Source: Escarpia spicata
Lineage: Eukaryota > Annelida > Polychaeta > Sabellida > Siboglinidae
Reading direction: 5' to 3'
Assembly (NCBI GenBank): GCA_963995525.1
Contig: OZ023205.1
Location: 67,786,417-67,850,416 of the forward strand
DNA: 64,000 nucleotides
Shown here: positions 46,531 through 55,432 of the stretch, piece by piece
How the letters are laid out: every line of letters begins with the position of its first letter
How positions within the stretch are numbered: position 1 is the first letter of the stretch
Translations under genes and position numbers: made by a program
Notes under the pieces: generated by a model
The model's input: only the letters and a program-made list of their open reading frames with translations
Databases searched by the model: none
Told to the model about the DNA's origin: nothing

Positions 46531-47011
46531 CGAACGTCGATATTCTCAAACGGAGAAAGAAGCACTGGCCTTGGTGTGGGCGTGCGAACGATTCCACATG
46601 TACCTTTACGGTATTCATTTTGAACTGATCACAGACCATAAGCCGTTGGAGATAATCTTTTCTGCGAGATCGCGTCAGTCAGCGCGAATTGAACGGTGGG
46701 TTCTGCGTTTGCAACCGTATAATTTCACGGTGAAATACGTACCCGGACCCATGAACATCGCGGATGCTTTGTCTAGACTGACACAAGTGAACAAATTACC
46801 TACCGAAGTGAAACATGAACCATGCAAAGTGTCAACGGTTGCAGATGAGTGCATCTACTTCGTTGCAACTAACGCGGTACCTCAAGCTTTGACAGCGCGA
46901 GAAATTTACCGGGAATCAGCAGCTGATTTAGAACTGAAATCAGTGAGACAATTCCTGAAAAGTGGTGACCCACGAACGTGCCCCCAGGATTACAAGTGGG
47001 TGAAAAATTAA
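46531..47011 (+). pseudogene. Gypsy-2 RNase H, remaining part
   Basis: Continues after the foldback insert: VERRYSQTEKEALALVWACE, FHMYLYGIHFELITDHKPLE, RIERWVLRLQPYNFTVKYVP and NIADALSRL. A TAA at 47009-47011 interrupts the otherwise open frame into the integrase. Confidence 0.93.
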
Positions 47012-47953
47012 CTTTCTGTCGTAGGGAAAATGGTCCTACGTCAAACACGAATAGTGATACCCAAATCACTGAGGAAACGTGTCATAGAGTTGGCGCACGA
47101 GGGACATCAGGGAGTAGTAAAAACCAAGAGTAGACTACGCGAAAAAGTATGGTGGCCAGGAATTGATGTGGCCGTGGAACGAGCCATAAGATCATGTCAT
47201 GCGTGTCAAGTTGTGACACCACAGTCAAAACCAGAACCTATGCACCGTACAAGACTACCAGATGGTCCATGGCAAGACTTGGCGCTTGATCTGATGGGAC
47301 CGTTCCCAAATGGAGAACACGTATTTGTTGTGACCGATTACTACAGCAGATACCCGGAAGTCGCGATACTGAAGTCTACCACGACAGACAAGCTTATCGG
47401 GAGTCTTGAAACGATGTTCGCGACGCAAGGATTACCTATGTCCGTGACGACTGACAATGGGCCAAACCTAGTGTCAGCAGAGTTTGAAGAATTTCTTCAT
47501 ACCAATGGAATCAAGCAACGTTCCGTGACTCCGCTTTGGCCACAGGCTAATGGAGAAGTAGAGCGTGCCAACAGAACGCTACTGAAGGATATTAGAGCAG
47601 CACAAGTCGAAGGACGTGATTGGAGAAGAGAACTCAACACACACCGTCTCGCTTACAGAAGCACGAATCACACAACTACAGGTGTGAGTCCGGCTGAATT
47701 GTTGTTCCGGCGAAAAATTCGCACGAAACTACCTTCCTTCGAATCCAACAGCAACATGACAGATGAGGGTGTACGCGATCGTGACACTAAATTGAAGATG
47801 AAAGAGTATTCGGATGACCGAAGAGGTGCAAGGGAAAGTACCATTAAACCGGATGACAAAGTTCTACTACAACAGAAGAAACAGAACAAACTGACTCCGG
47901 CATACGAACATGTGCCGTACACAGTTACGCGTAAACACGGTAACCAGGAGTGA
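47012..47953 (+). pseudogene. Gypsy-2 integrase
   Basis: Same frame as RNase H after one TAA. The H-H-C-C zinc-binding domain (ELAHEGHQGVVKTKSRLREK, then SCHACQ) and catalytic core are complete: D in LALDLMGPF, D in TTDNGPNLVS, E in NGEVERANRTLL. The C-terminal region is basic. Joins viral-type DNA ends to target DNA. Confidence 0.93.
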
Positions 47954-48098
47954 TGTGTTTACAGATTGATCGTAACGAAATGATGGACAATGATGATAAT
48001 AACAAGTATCTCTTTATTTGGTAAACATTATCCAGATCACGTTGTGACCAAATGGACGTTAGATATGAACGTTGAGAAAACATGTTTCCAGTTTGAAT

Positions 48099-48108
48099 AA
48101 GGGAGGGA
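48099..48108 (+). promoter_or_regulatory. Gypsy-2 polypurine tract
   Basis: AAGGGAGGGA immediately before the 3' LTR. Confidence 0.85.
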
Positions 48109-48272
48109 TGTGGTGTCTACTGTTAAAGACCGCTCCCCTCCTCATATAATTAAGGCCTGATCCCTGGGCGGAAGCGAGGAGTAGAAATACAGAGTTAAAA
48201 TTGGAAAGCACTTGTTTGTGTGAGTCTCTGTATTAATCAATGTTTAGATACGATACAATTGAATACACTACA
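48109..48272 (+). repeat. Gypsy-2 3' LTR
   Basis: Differs from the 5' LTR at three positions; followed by CACCC (48273-48277). Confidence 0.95.
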
Positions 48273-48299
48273 CACCCCCTTGACATTCACCAAAAAAAC

Positions 48300-48863
48300 A
48301 CATTCAGGATCAAGTTTAGCCTACTGGGAACCATTATGTCAGCGAAATTCCATGGAGGGCAGCTGCCTCCTTTGTCTCCTCGTCACTGCGCCTATGGCAT
48401 CGTGTGTGAGTGAGCGTCACATACACACTCGCACACGTGCACCACACCATATACGCACGCACATAACACAACCAACTACTAACTGACGGACCTTTGTTGC
48501 TAGGCAATAAGCCAATATGTCACATGATTGATAGATGATTTACATAGACAGCTGAGAAGCGCAAAAAAACACAGTTCATAGTCGAAGACTATTCTAGATC
48601 GAACTGTACGTCTTACTGTCGACCTGCGATCTTCGATGCTGTGCGTTTGCACATACGCCCGCCGCCTAACGAAAGGAAAAGAACTAATTTGGATAGACTA
48701 TTGATGGTGCCACCTGCCAATTAAAAGAAACGAAGTGGTTATTCTTCCGGCTGCCGTAACCCAGATTCAGGTGGCTATTCTTCCGCGAGTTCCGATGCGC
48801 AGTAAGCTTACTCCAGCATAGCATAGCCGCGCATGCGCAGGTTCGACGCAGCGTCTTCACAAA
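48300..48863. other. no recognisable gene; upstream region of exon 1
   Basis: Contains short CA-rich runs near 48415-48470. The last 200 bases before 48864 are GC-richer (gcgcatgcgcag) and may include a promoter. Confidence 0.45.
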
Positions 48864-49135
48864 ATGGCAGTCAGGAAAGCGTTCGTGGGTGTTAACGTCG
48901 GTGACAAATTTTGTTCCTTTTCCTAATTATCTGATAAACTCAAACGAGTGCAAGATGACAGTTTTGTACAACTCTATATGCGTAATTCGAGGACCATTGA
49001 CGGTGCCAAGCACCGTATGCTGAACATTGCCGCAACGGCCAATCCACATTTGAAGTACTACTCTGTCCAGTACAGTTGTGTTTTCGGCGGGAAAGTACAC
49101 AAATCCGAAAGCAAAGGCACAAGAGCCGCAGCACA
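48864..49135 (+). pseudogene. MULE/ZSWIM3-type gene, exon 1
   Basis: ATG at 48864 starts MAVRKAFVGVNVGDKFCSFS, then a TAA at 48924-48926 where the family has Glu, and the same frame continues LSDKLKRVQDDSFVQLYMRN, SRTIDGAKHRML, YYSVQYSCVFGGKVHKSES and KGTRAAA up to donor GTAAGT at 49136. The V-Q-L-Y-x-R-x-S-R-T-I block and Y-Y-x-x-x-Y-x-C-x-x-G-G are the N-terminal part of ZSWIM3-like proteins. It ends in phase 2. The stop suggests a decayed copy, unless the true start lies after it. Confidence 0.7.
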
Positions 49136-49264
49136 GTAAGTCTGCTTATTTAAATAATTATATCTTATTCAAAGTCCTATCTTATTATATCCCGTATATA
49201 TATGTCTTCCTTGGGCTTGGGCCTTGGCCACGTAGCCATGGCGGTACTTTGCAGTTTAGCCTTA

Positions 49265-49322
49265 ACCTTAAGGCTTAGGCTTAGCCTAAGTCCTCCTAAG
49301 CCTTAGCCTAGGAGCCTTAGGC
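49265..49322. repeat. CCTTAGGC palindrome cluster
   Basis: Overlapping self-complementary stretches (ttaaggcttaggcttagcct, then cctaagccttagcctagg). Low-complexity inverted repeats. No further function visible. Confidence 0.7.
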
Positions 49323-49326
49323 CCAC

Positions 49327-50590
49327 ACATCGAAAAAACATGATGACGGTCACCTACAGTAGGTACATTACAATCCGCTAGAGGCAGCATTGTAGATTTG
49401 TCCTCTGAATCTAGATCAAAATCTGTGACGCGTGGCTCCGCGCCCGCCAAGATTCGGGGCTTCCTCAAGATTGCGTGGCAACATTATGCAAATGAATATT
49501 CGACCTATATTGATGATCACATGAACCAATGAAAGACAGAACTACGTCATAGCCATGTTCGCGGACAGTTTTCCGACAATTTTGGCTGAGGTAAGTGGTT
49601 GTTAACTTTGACGTTTAAACAATCGTTTAAAAATACGGTAAAAATTACCGTCAGCCTTTTATTTATCTTACGCACTCTATTTTATGTATATCTACTTTAA
49701 TATGATATGCATGCTATAGTTGTGAGCTTTGTCGGAAAGACGCAGCGGCCCGTCGAAAATAGGCATGTTGCACGCTGTTTGGCGTTCAAAATAGAAAAGC
49801 GCAGTTAGCAGACAAGCGCACGAGCTGTGCCGCAGCATGTACGCCACGTTGGCGTTGGCACAATTAAGTTCGACGGGCGCGCGCGCTATGCAAATCACAA
49901 AATACTTGCTCTGACACGGATTAAAATGTATGCTTCTACGCTATTCAAAAAATTAGTCATAGTTTTTAATTGATTTACAAATGTAGCATTGGGTCTGAGA
50001 ATGTGAGCGTAGACTGAAGTGATCCAATATTTCTGTGCCCGACTGTTCGATTCGTATGAGATACGAACAGAATGTAGCCATTGTAGGTCACGCTGTTTCC
50101 TACTATTTAAAATCCACATAACCAACACTGTTTGCACGTAAATCCCGATGTATTTTGTGCGAATAATGAATGATATATATGTAAATAATGTATGATGTTA
50201 TATATATATTTTTTTAAAGCTTTTGTTAAAATATTAGTTTCACATTTTAAAAATCTATATGACGTTGGCATGTTTTGGCCGAGTTTTACATTATTGATAT
50301 TGAACCATTTAACATTAAATCCAGTGCCATCAGCACTTTTGTAATTATGTGCATTTAATTTAACATTTATTATTGTTTATAATAAAAATAGTAACTAAAA
50401 TGTTGCCATGATATTTTTATTCCTCTACTACAACACAATTAAATGCCAGCTTTTTAATGGCTTTAATAATCTGTACTGTAAGATTAATTATACAAAAACA
50501 AAGTCCAGGGACACCATTATGATTGTTTTATTTTGGGAATACATTCTTGTGGTATTGCATTATTTCATTTGTATCACACACATACATTAA
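49327..50590. other. intron sequence, no recognisable feature
   Basis: A short ATG frame (MFADSFPTILAE) followed by GTAAGT at 49553-49591 could be an alternative first exon, preceded by an ATGCAAAT octamer at 49485. Otherwise nothing recognised. Confidence 0.4.
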
Positions 50591-50689
50591 TACAGTTTTC
50601 CTTTACTTCATGTTGAAGGATTCTGCTGCAAATATATGAAGAGTGACGAAACAGTGAAGATAACTTCTGTGAAAACTAGCACACATCAC

Positions 50690-50933
50690 TTACATGGAAA
50701 TATGAGACACTGAACTGACTACGTCTACACAGAACCAGTGAACAGTGTCCTGTGAAACTGACAAACTTCAATTGTATGGATATATGAAACAATGAACGGA
50801 TTATATCTACACTCAACCAACAGTGTCGGGGGAACATTGGCACACTGCACATGCATGGATAATATGAAACATTGAACTGATTATATCTGTACTTGGCCAA
50901 CAGTATCCTGGGAACATTGTCACACTTCACTTT
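50690..50933 (+). repeat. about 80-base degenerate tandem repeat, interrupted by CR1
   Basis: Three copies start near 50694, 50775 and 50854 (atggaaatatgagacactga, then tatatctacactcaacc and agtgtcctgggaac). A partial copy resumes at about 54387-54440 (aacagtgaaccaactatatc), so CR1 inserted within the array. Confidence 0.7.
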
Positions 50934-51028
50934 TAACAAGATTTAACAAGATTGCCACCCAGAGAATTAACTCTAGGTAGCAGGTGGACAAGGAAGCCCT
51001 TGGCTTTTCGAGAGTCCGACCTTTTTAT

Positions 51029-53926
51029 CTATGTGTATCCCGCCCGTCTGAGGTATGTGTCGATTTTATTTTTAAACATATTCACGCTACTAGCACCCAC
51101 ACAATCAGCAGGTAATCTGTTCCATTCATTTACAGTTCTTTGTGAAAATGAAAACTTTCTTATATCCAATCTACTCTGCTCCTTTGCTAATGCAAGATCA
51201 TGTCCTCTAGTCCTTCTATCTTTCTTAACTGAGAAAAACATATTTCTATCAATATTTTCATAACCCTTCAATATTTTAAACACTTCTATCTGATCTCCTC
51301 TCAATCTCCTGGTCTCTAGTGTTGTTAAACCGCATTTTTTTAGGCGTATTTCATAACTAAGATCCCTCAGATTTTGTATCATTTTAGTTGCTCTCCTCTG
51401 CACTCTTTCTAGCATATCTATGTCCTTCCTGCGATATGGCCTCCACGCTTGAATACAATATTCTAAATGAGGCCTAACTATTGTTTTGTACAGCGGTATT
51501 ATTAGCTCTTTTTCCTTATACGTTATGTTTCGCCTAATTAATCCAAGGATTTGATTTCCCTTTGAAGCTGCAATTCCGCACTGCTCTGAAATCTTCATAT
51601 CAGCACTAACGGTTAACCCTAAGTCCTTTTCTTTTACAGTAGTACTTAGTACAGTACCCCCCATTGTATATTCTACCTCTTCGTTCCCATGTCCTATGTG
51701 GAGGCATTTACATTTCCCAAAATTGAACATCATTTGCCATTTTTCAGACCATTTCATCAACCTGTCAAGATCATCTTGTAAATGCTGTCTATCTCCATCA
51801 CTTTTAATCCTTCTAAACACTTTTGTATCATCCGCAAATTTCAACACCTTGCTTGTTATTTCATCATCCAAATCGTTGATGTATATTAAGAATAATATAG
51901 GACCTAATACTGATCCCTGTGGTACCCCACTCAATACCGATTTCCAGTTTGAAGCCTCCCCATCAACTACTACACGTTGTCTTCTGTCAATCAGCCATTG
52001 TTCTATCCAGTTTATTATACCATTTCCTATGCCATGGGCCTTTAGTTTAAGCAGTAATCTTTGATGTGGTACTTTGTCAAAAGCTTTTTGAAAATCTAAG
52101 TAGACGATATCTACTGGTGTTCCCTCATTTACCCACTTAGTGATGTCTTCCAAAAAACATAACATATTTGTTAAGCATGACCTCGCTTTAAAGAAACCAT
52201 GTTGAGATGGGTTTATCAAGTTTTGTTTAGCAAGAAAATCCACCATGTGATCTTTAATTAGTCTTTCTAATAATTTACAAATCACTGATGTTAAACTCAC
52301 TGGTCTATAGTTCTCTGACTTGTTTCTCGAACCTTTTTTGAATAACGGTATAATGTTTGCTTCTTTCCATTCTAAAGGAACCACTCCCTCTTCTAATGAC
52401 AAGTTGAAAACTGTTGCAAGTGGTATGCTAATTTGTTCTACAATTTCCAATAGTAGTTTGGGTGGAATACCATCCACTCCAGGTGATTTATTTTCCTTCA
52501 TAGCCCTTATTTTCTTAGCTACCATTTCCGGGGTTACAATTAATTGTCCTAAATAGTCTGAATCTGCCCCCTTGAACTTAGCCTTTGGTATTGGCAGTGA
52601 ACTAATATCTTCCCTGGTAAACACTGAACTAAAGTACTCATTCAGGTCTTCTGCCATTATGAATCCCTCTGATATCATATTTCCAGCACTATCTTCTAGA
52701 GGACCGACCTTATCTTGAACTTTCTGTTTGCTTCGAACATACGCATAAAAACTCTTGCTGTCATGTTTTATATTACTAGCTAATTGTTGTTCATAGCTTC
52801 TCTTTGAATTTCTAATTTCAGCTGTAGCTTGGTTAAGTGCTTCTTTATAATTGTTGTAGTCTTCATCATTTCCAGTACATCTATATGACTTCCACATCAT
52901 TTGTTTATACTTAATTTTTCTAATGGCTTCTTTCGATAAGTGTTTCTTTTTGGACCGTTTTCCTTGGTTTTTGAAGGGTACAAATTTATCGATTATGCAC
53001 TTAATTTCACTCTTTAATATATTCCAGCATTCTGTTGCCGTCTTATTTTTCAGTGTCTTATTCCAGTCTATCTTTGCTAAATATTTCCTCATGTCCTTAT
53101 ACCTTCCTTTGTGGAAATTTCTCCTATACTGCTTTTTGCTATTCCTTTCTGATTTTACTTTGATGGTAAAATGTATCTGGTTGTGATCGCTACTCCCCAG
53201 TGGCTCACATATCTTGACATTGTCAACTAATTCATTCTGTGAGGACAAAACTATGTCTAACACATTCTCACCCCTGGTTGGTTCTAGCACATGTTGAGAA
53301 AGGAATGTATCTTGAACTAAAACTAAAAACTTGTGGTCCTCTCTCCCCATACTCTGTAGAGATTTCCATTGTATATGCCCATGGTTAAAATCCCCCATAA
53401 TAATACAGTCCCGTTTGCTTACTTCCCTTATAGCGTTTTGTATTTTTTCATTCTCTTCTATGCTTATGTTTGGACTTCGATAAACCAACCCAACCGTCAA
53501 CGTTGAGTTTCCTGTAACTATGTTACACCAAACAGCTTCTTCGCAATCTGCTTCTCTTTCTAATTTTATTTCATAAGCCTGAATAGATTCTTTAATATAT
53601 AAAATAACTCCACCTCCCTTTCTTCCTATTCTATCTTTTCTAAACATTACATATCCTGTCAGTCCCAATTCAGCATCTGATATATCGGTGGTGGTCCAGG
53701 ATTCGGTTATACCTATTATATGAGGGTCAATATCTTCTACCATAATGTTTAGTTCATTTCTTTTGTTTACTATACTCCTTGCATTTAAACAAACACATTT
53801 ATATCCAGCTTCAGAAGAGTTTTCCAGACTGTTATTTGTTGATTTATTTGTGCTGTCTTTATCTATGCCTCCATTTTCAGGCTTTTCTGTGAGTCCCCCC
53901 TGCGAATCTAGTTTAAATAGATGCAA
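51029..53926 (-). CDS. CR1 ORF2, endonuclease/reverse transcriptase
   Basis: An unbroken frame of about 965 codons. Endonuclease: VCLNARSIVNKRNELNIM, HIIGITESWT, IIMGDFNHGHIQW, and LGSSDHNQIHFTI. RT: GIPPKLLLEI, ANIIPLFKKGSRNKSENYRP, VYLDFQKAFDKVPHQRLLLK (catalytic D), SGVPQGSVLGPILFLIYIND, LKFADDTKVFRR (catalytic D-D). C-terminal: CIQAWRPYRRKDIDMLERVQ, RRATKM and FSQRTVNEWNRLPADCV. The frame opens at 53938 with no ATG for the first 60 codons or so, and overlaps the end of ORF1 in the -1 register, so it is probably translated by frameshift. It performs target-primed reverse transcription. Confidence 0.95.
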   Translation of the reverse strand: MHLFKLDSQGGLTEKPENGGIDKDSTNKSTNNSLENSSEAGYKCVCLNARSIVNKRNELNIMVEDIDPHIIGITESWTTTDISDAELGLTGYVMFRKDRIGRKGGGVILYIKESIQAYEIKLEREADCEEAVWCNIVTGNSTLTVGLVYRSPNISIEENEKIQNAIREVSKRDCIIMGDFNHGHIQWKSLQSMGREDHKFLVLVQDTFLSQHVLEPTRGENVLDIVLSSQNELVDNVKICEPLGSSDHNQIHFTIKVKSERNSKKQYRRNFHKGRYKDMRKYLAKIDWNKTLKNKTATECWNILKSEIKCIIDKFVPFKNQGKRSKKKHLSKEAIRKIKYKQMMWKSYRCTGNDEDYNNYKEALNQATAEIRNSKRSYEQQLASNIKHDSKSFYAYVRSKQKVQDKVGPLEDSAGNMISEGFIMAEDLNEYFSSVFTREDISSLPIPKAKFKGADSDYLGQLIVTPEMVAKKIRAMKENKSPGVDGIPPKLLLEIVEQISIPLATVFNLSLEEGVVPLEWKEANIIPLFKKGSRNKSENYRPVSLTSVICKLLERLIKDHMVDFLAKQNLINPSQHGFFKARSCLTNMLCFLEDITKWVNEGTPVDIVYLDFQKAFDKVPHQRLLLKLKAHGIGNGIINWIEQWLIDRRQRVVVDGEASNWKSVLSGVPQGSVLGPILFLIYINDLDDEITSKVLKFADDTKVFRRIKSDGDRQHLQDDLDRLMKWSEKWQMMFNFGKCKCLHIGHGNEEVEYTMGGTVLSTTVKEKDLGLTVSADMKISEQCGIAASKGNQILGLIRRNITYKEKELIIPLYKTIVRPHLEYCIQAWRPYRRKDIDMLERVQRRATKMIQNLRDLSYEIRLKKCGLTTLETRRLRGDQIEVFKILKGYENIDRNMFFSVKKDRRTRGHDLALAKEQSRLDIRKFSFSQRTVNEWNRLPADCVGASSVNMFKNKIDTYLRRAGYT

Positions 53927-54386
53927 CCTGTCCCACTGTCAACAGATTGCAGCAGATTCTCTGAGAAAACTGCTGCCCCCTTTCCACTAAGATGGAGGCC
54001 ATCTCTCATGTACATATCTTCCCTCCCAACAAAGTATCCCCATAAATCTGTGAATCCCACCCCCTCTTCTTCACACATCTGCTCAGCTAGTGCATTGATC
54101 GCCATCCTCTTGCAGTTTCTATACGTTGCCCCCCTTCCTCCCATTACTGGCAAAATTCCTGACAAAATAACCTGTTCGACTCTCGTCTTCTTTAGCTTCC
54201 TCACTAACTGTCTATACTTCTGTACTATCGCAGTTGTTCCCTCCCTGTCTGCATTATTTGTTCCTACATGTACCAGTATAGACCCCCCCTTGCCATGTCC
54301 CAATACCTTCTCTACCCTGTCAGTTACATGTTCAATCCTAGCCCCCGGTAAACAAACAACGATGTCCTCCCCCTCGCTCACTTGCG
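53908..54386 (-). CDS. CR1 ORF1, SGNH-esterase domain, 5'-truncated
   Basis: Open frame with VSEGEDIVVCLPGARIEHVT, GSILVHVGTNNADREGTTAI (the G-T-N block), VEQVILSGILPVMGGRG, INALAEQMCEEEGVGFTDLW and MYMRDGLHLSGKGAAVFSEN (the D-x-x-H catalytic pair: D-G-L-H). This is the esterase found in ORF1 of CR1 elements. The GDS serine block lies in the missing part. The frame continues upstream into host repeat by chance to about 54490. It ends with TTA AAC TAG, overlapping ORF2. Confidence 0.9.
53910..53919 (-). promoter_or_regulatory. -1 frameshift slippery site before CR1 ORF1 stop
   Basis: On the minus strand the ORF1 codons read TAT TTA AAC TAG, which contains the heptamer T-TTA-AAC in the register needed for -1 slippage (X-XXY-YYZ). 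ORF2 is in the -1 frame and reads TTT AAA CTA at this point. Only a weak stem is visible downstream. Confidence 0.7.
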
Positions 54387-54897
54387 ATATAACAGTGAAC
54401 CAACTATATCTACACTGAGTCGGCAATGTATTCTGTTCCTCCTCCTGTAGTTCCCTGTATGTGCAGTGAAGCTGACTAGTTCTTGTACTTCAGGAGCCGG
54501 TTTCATGAAGCGGCGTAACTTTACGCACAACTAGACGTTATACTGGTCGTAGTTAAGTGCAACTAGCTGGTGTGACTTACGACCGGTTTCATGAGAACAA
54601 TTTAACATTCGCGTAACTACGTCGACGTAGAATTGACCTAGTTACGTTGCGATGGGAATTCCTGTGTCCGCAGTAAAATGTAAGCACGCAGGAAATAATA
54701 ATGAGCCATAAAAGTTCGTATGGTGTAATTTCGAACGAATGCATATTTTATTGCTAAGTTTGGCTTTGCATAGAAAATGTATATGTAGTTGTACAGAGTG
54801 AAATTAGCACGAATACTGCCACATTTGAACAAACTATGAAAGACGCGAATCACAGCGTCTGACGTCTCGCTTGCCTTTGGCTTTGCTAACCCTACAC

Positions 54898-55305
54898 TTA
54901 AGAAGTTACGACGCTGGGAAAATGTCGAAAGTACCGGTAGCGTTCGAGTCGGCAGTAAATAGACAGCGTAAAGCAAATTTTTTTCAGACGGAGAAGTGAC
55001 AGTGCTATTGGAGGTGTACCAGCAGCATCGGTCAGCCACAATAATATATCATTTCTTCTAAACCTATAATGCTCAACTTGTTCATCGTCATTTAACGAAT
55101 CAAGAGGGTTATTCCTATCTCTGAACACTCTTTCTCGTCTAATGTGTCTTCTTTGCAGTTCATGCACCAAACACCAAGCTATTGTTGATTGTAAATATAC
55201 ATGTCTCGTGTGTGCTTTTATCTTAGAACTTGGGGTGCATCCTGCGAATATTTCAAATAACGTAAGCTTACGCCTGCTATATACCAAGCGCAAAGTTACG
55301 ACCAA
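54898..55305 (-). pseudogene. Harbinger-type transposase N-terminus
   Basis: Minus strand reads RRERVFRDRNNPLDSLNDDE then QVEHYRFRRNDILLWLTDA. The R-V-F-R-D-R-x-N-P-L-x-x-L-x-D-x-E, Y-R-F-R-R block is the N-terminus of HARBI1-like DDE nucleases. Downstream sequence is rearranged and no D-D-E residues are identifiable. Confidence 0.75.
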
Positions 55306-55374
55306 CTAGCAACGGCTAATCGCACTTAGGATACTCATGAAACCCAAATAACGTAACTTTACGACGTTCTAAAC

Positions 55375-55408
55375 TTACGACGTCGTAGCGGTCGCTACGA
55401 CGTCGTAA
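55375..55408. repeat. 34-base palindrome at Harbinger right end
   Basis: Arms TTACGACGTCGTAGCG and its exact complement around GT. Built from ACGACGT motifs also found near 54610-54635. Likely a transposase-binding or hairpin zone. Confidence 0.85.
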
Positions 55409-55432
55409 ATACGCTCATGAAACCGGCTCCTG

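Larger units (their letters stand above)
41822..48272 (+). mobile_element. Gypsy-2, Ty3/Gypsy LTR retrotransposon, recent
   Basis: 164-base LTRs at each end differ at only three positions and are flanked by CACCC on both sides. Primer site, gag with zinc knuckles, protease, RT, RNase H and integrase follow in Ty3/Gypsy order. Few lesions: a TGA in gag, a one-base shift before RT, one TAA before integrase, and a 2.24-kb transposon inserted in RNase H. No env is present. Confidence 0.95.
50934..54386 (-). mobile_element. CR1-clade LINE, 5'-truncated, ORF2 intact
   Basis: Minus-strand element of about 3.45 kb. Its 3' end carries two copies of the 10-base tail AATCTTGTTA (50934-50953), the short-repeat tail typical of CR1/L2. 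ORF1 (3' part) carries an SGNH-esterase domain and ORF2 has endonuclease and RT without stops. The 5' end is cut inside ORF1 and joins the host tandem repeat. Looks recent. Confidence 0.92.
54491..55432 (-). mobile_element. Harbinger-like non-autonomous element
   Basis: 942 bases with inverted ends CAGGAGCCGGTTTCATGA / its reverse complement (the match extends imperfectly into a gcgtaa-ctttacg zone). Subterminal copies of CCGGTTTCATGA occur at 54580, and a variant at 55330. It contains a piece of a Harbinger-type transposase. The catalytic domain is deleted. I find no clean 3-base target duplication. It sits about 100 bases from the CR1 5' end in the same intron. Confidence 0.75.

Noticed and set aside
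41822..48272. Env-like third ORF in Gypsy-2
   Set aside because: Between integrase and the 3' LTR only about 150 bases remain, with no room for an envelope gene.
53921..54418. 165-codon plus-strand frame
   Set aside because: Antisense shadow of the CR1 esterase ORF1.
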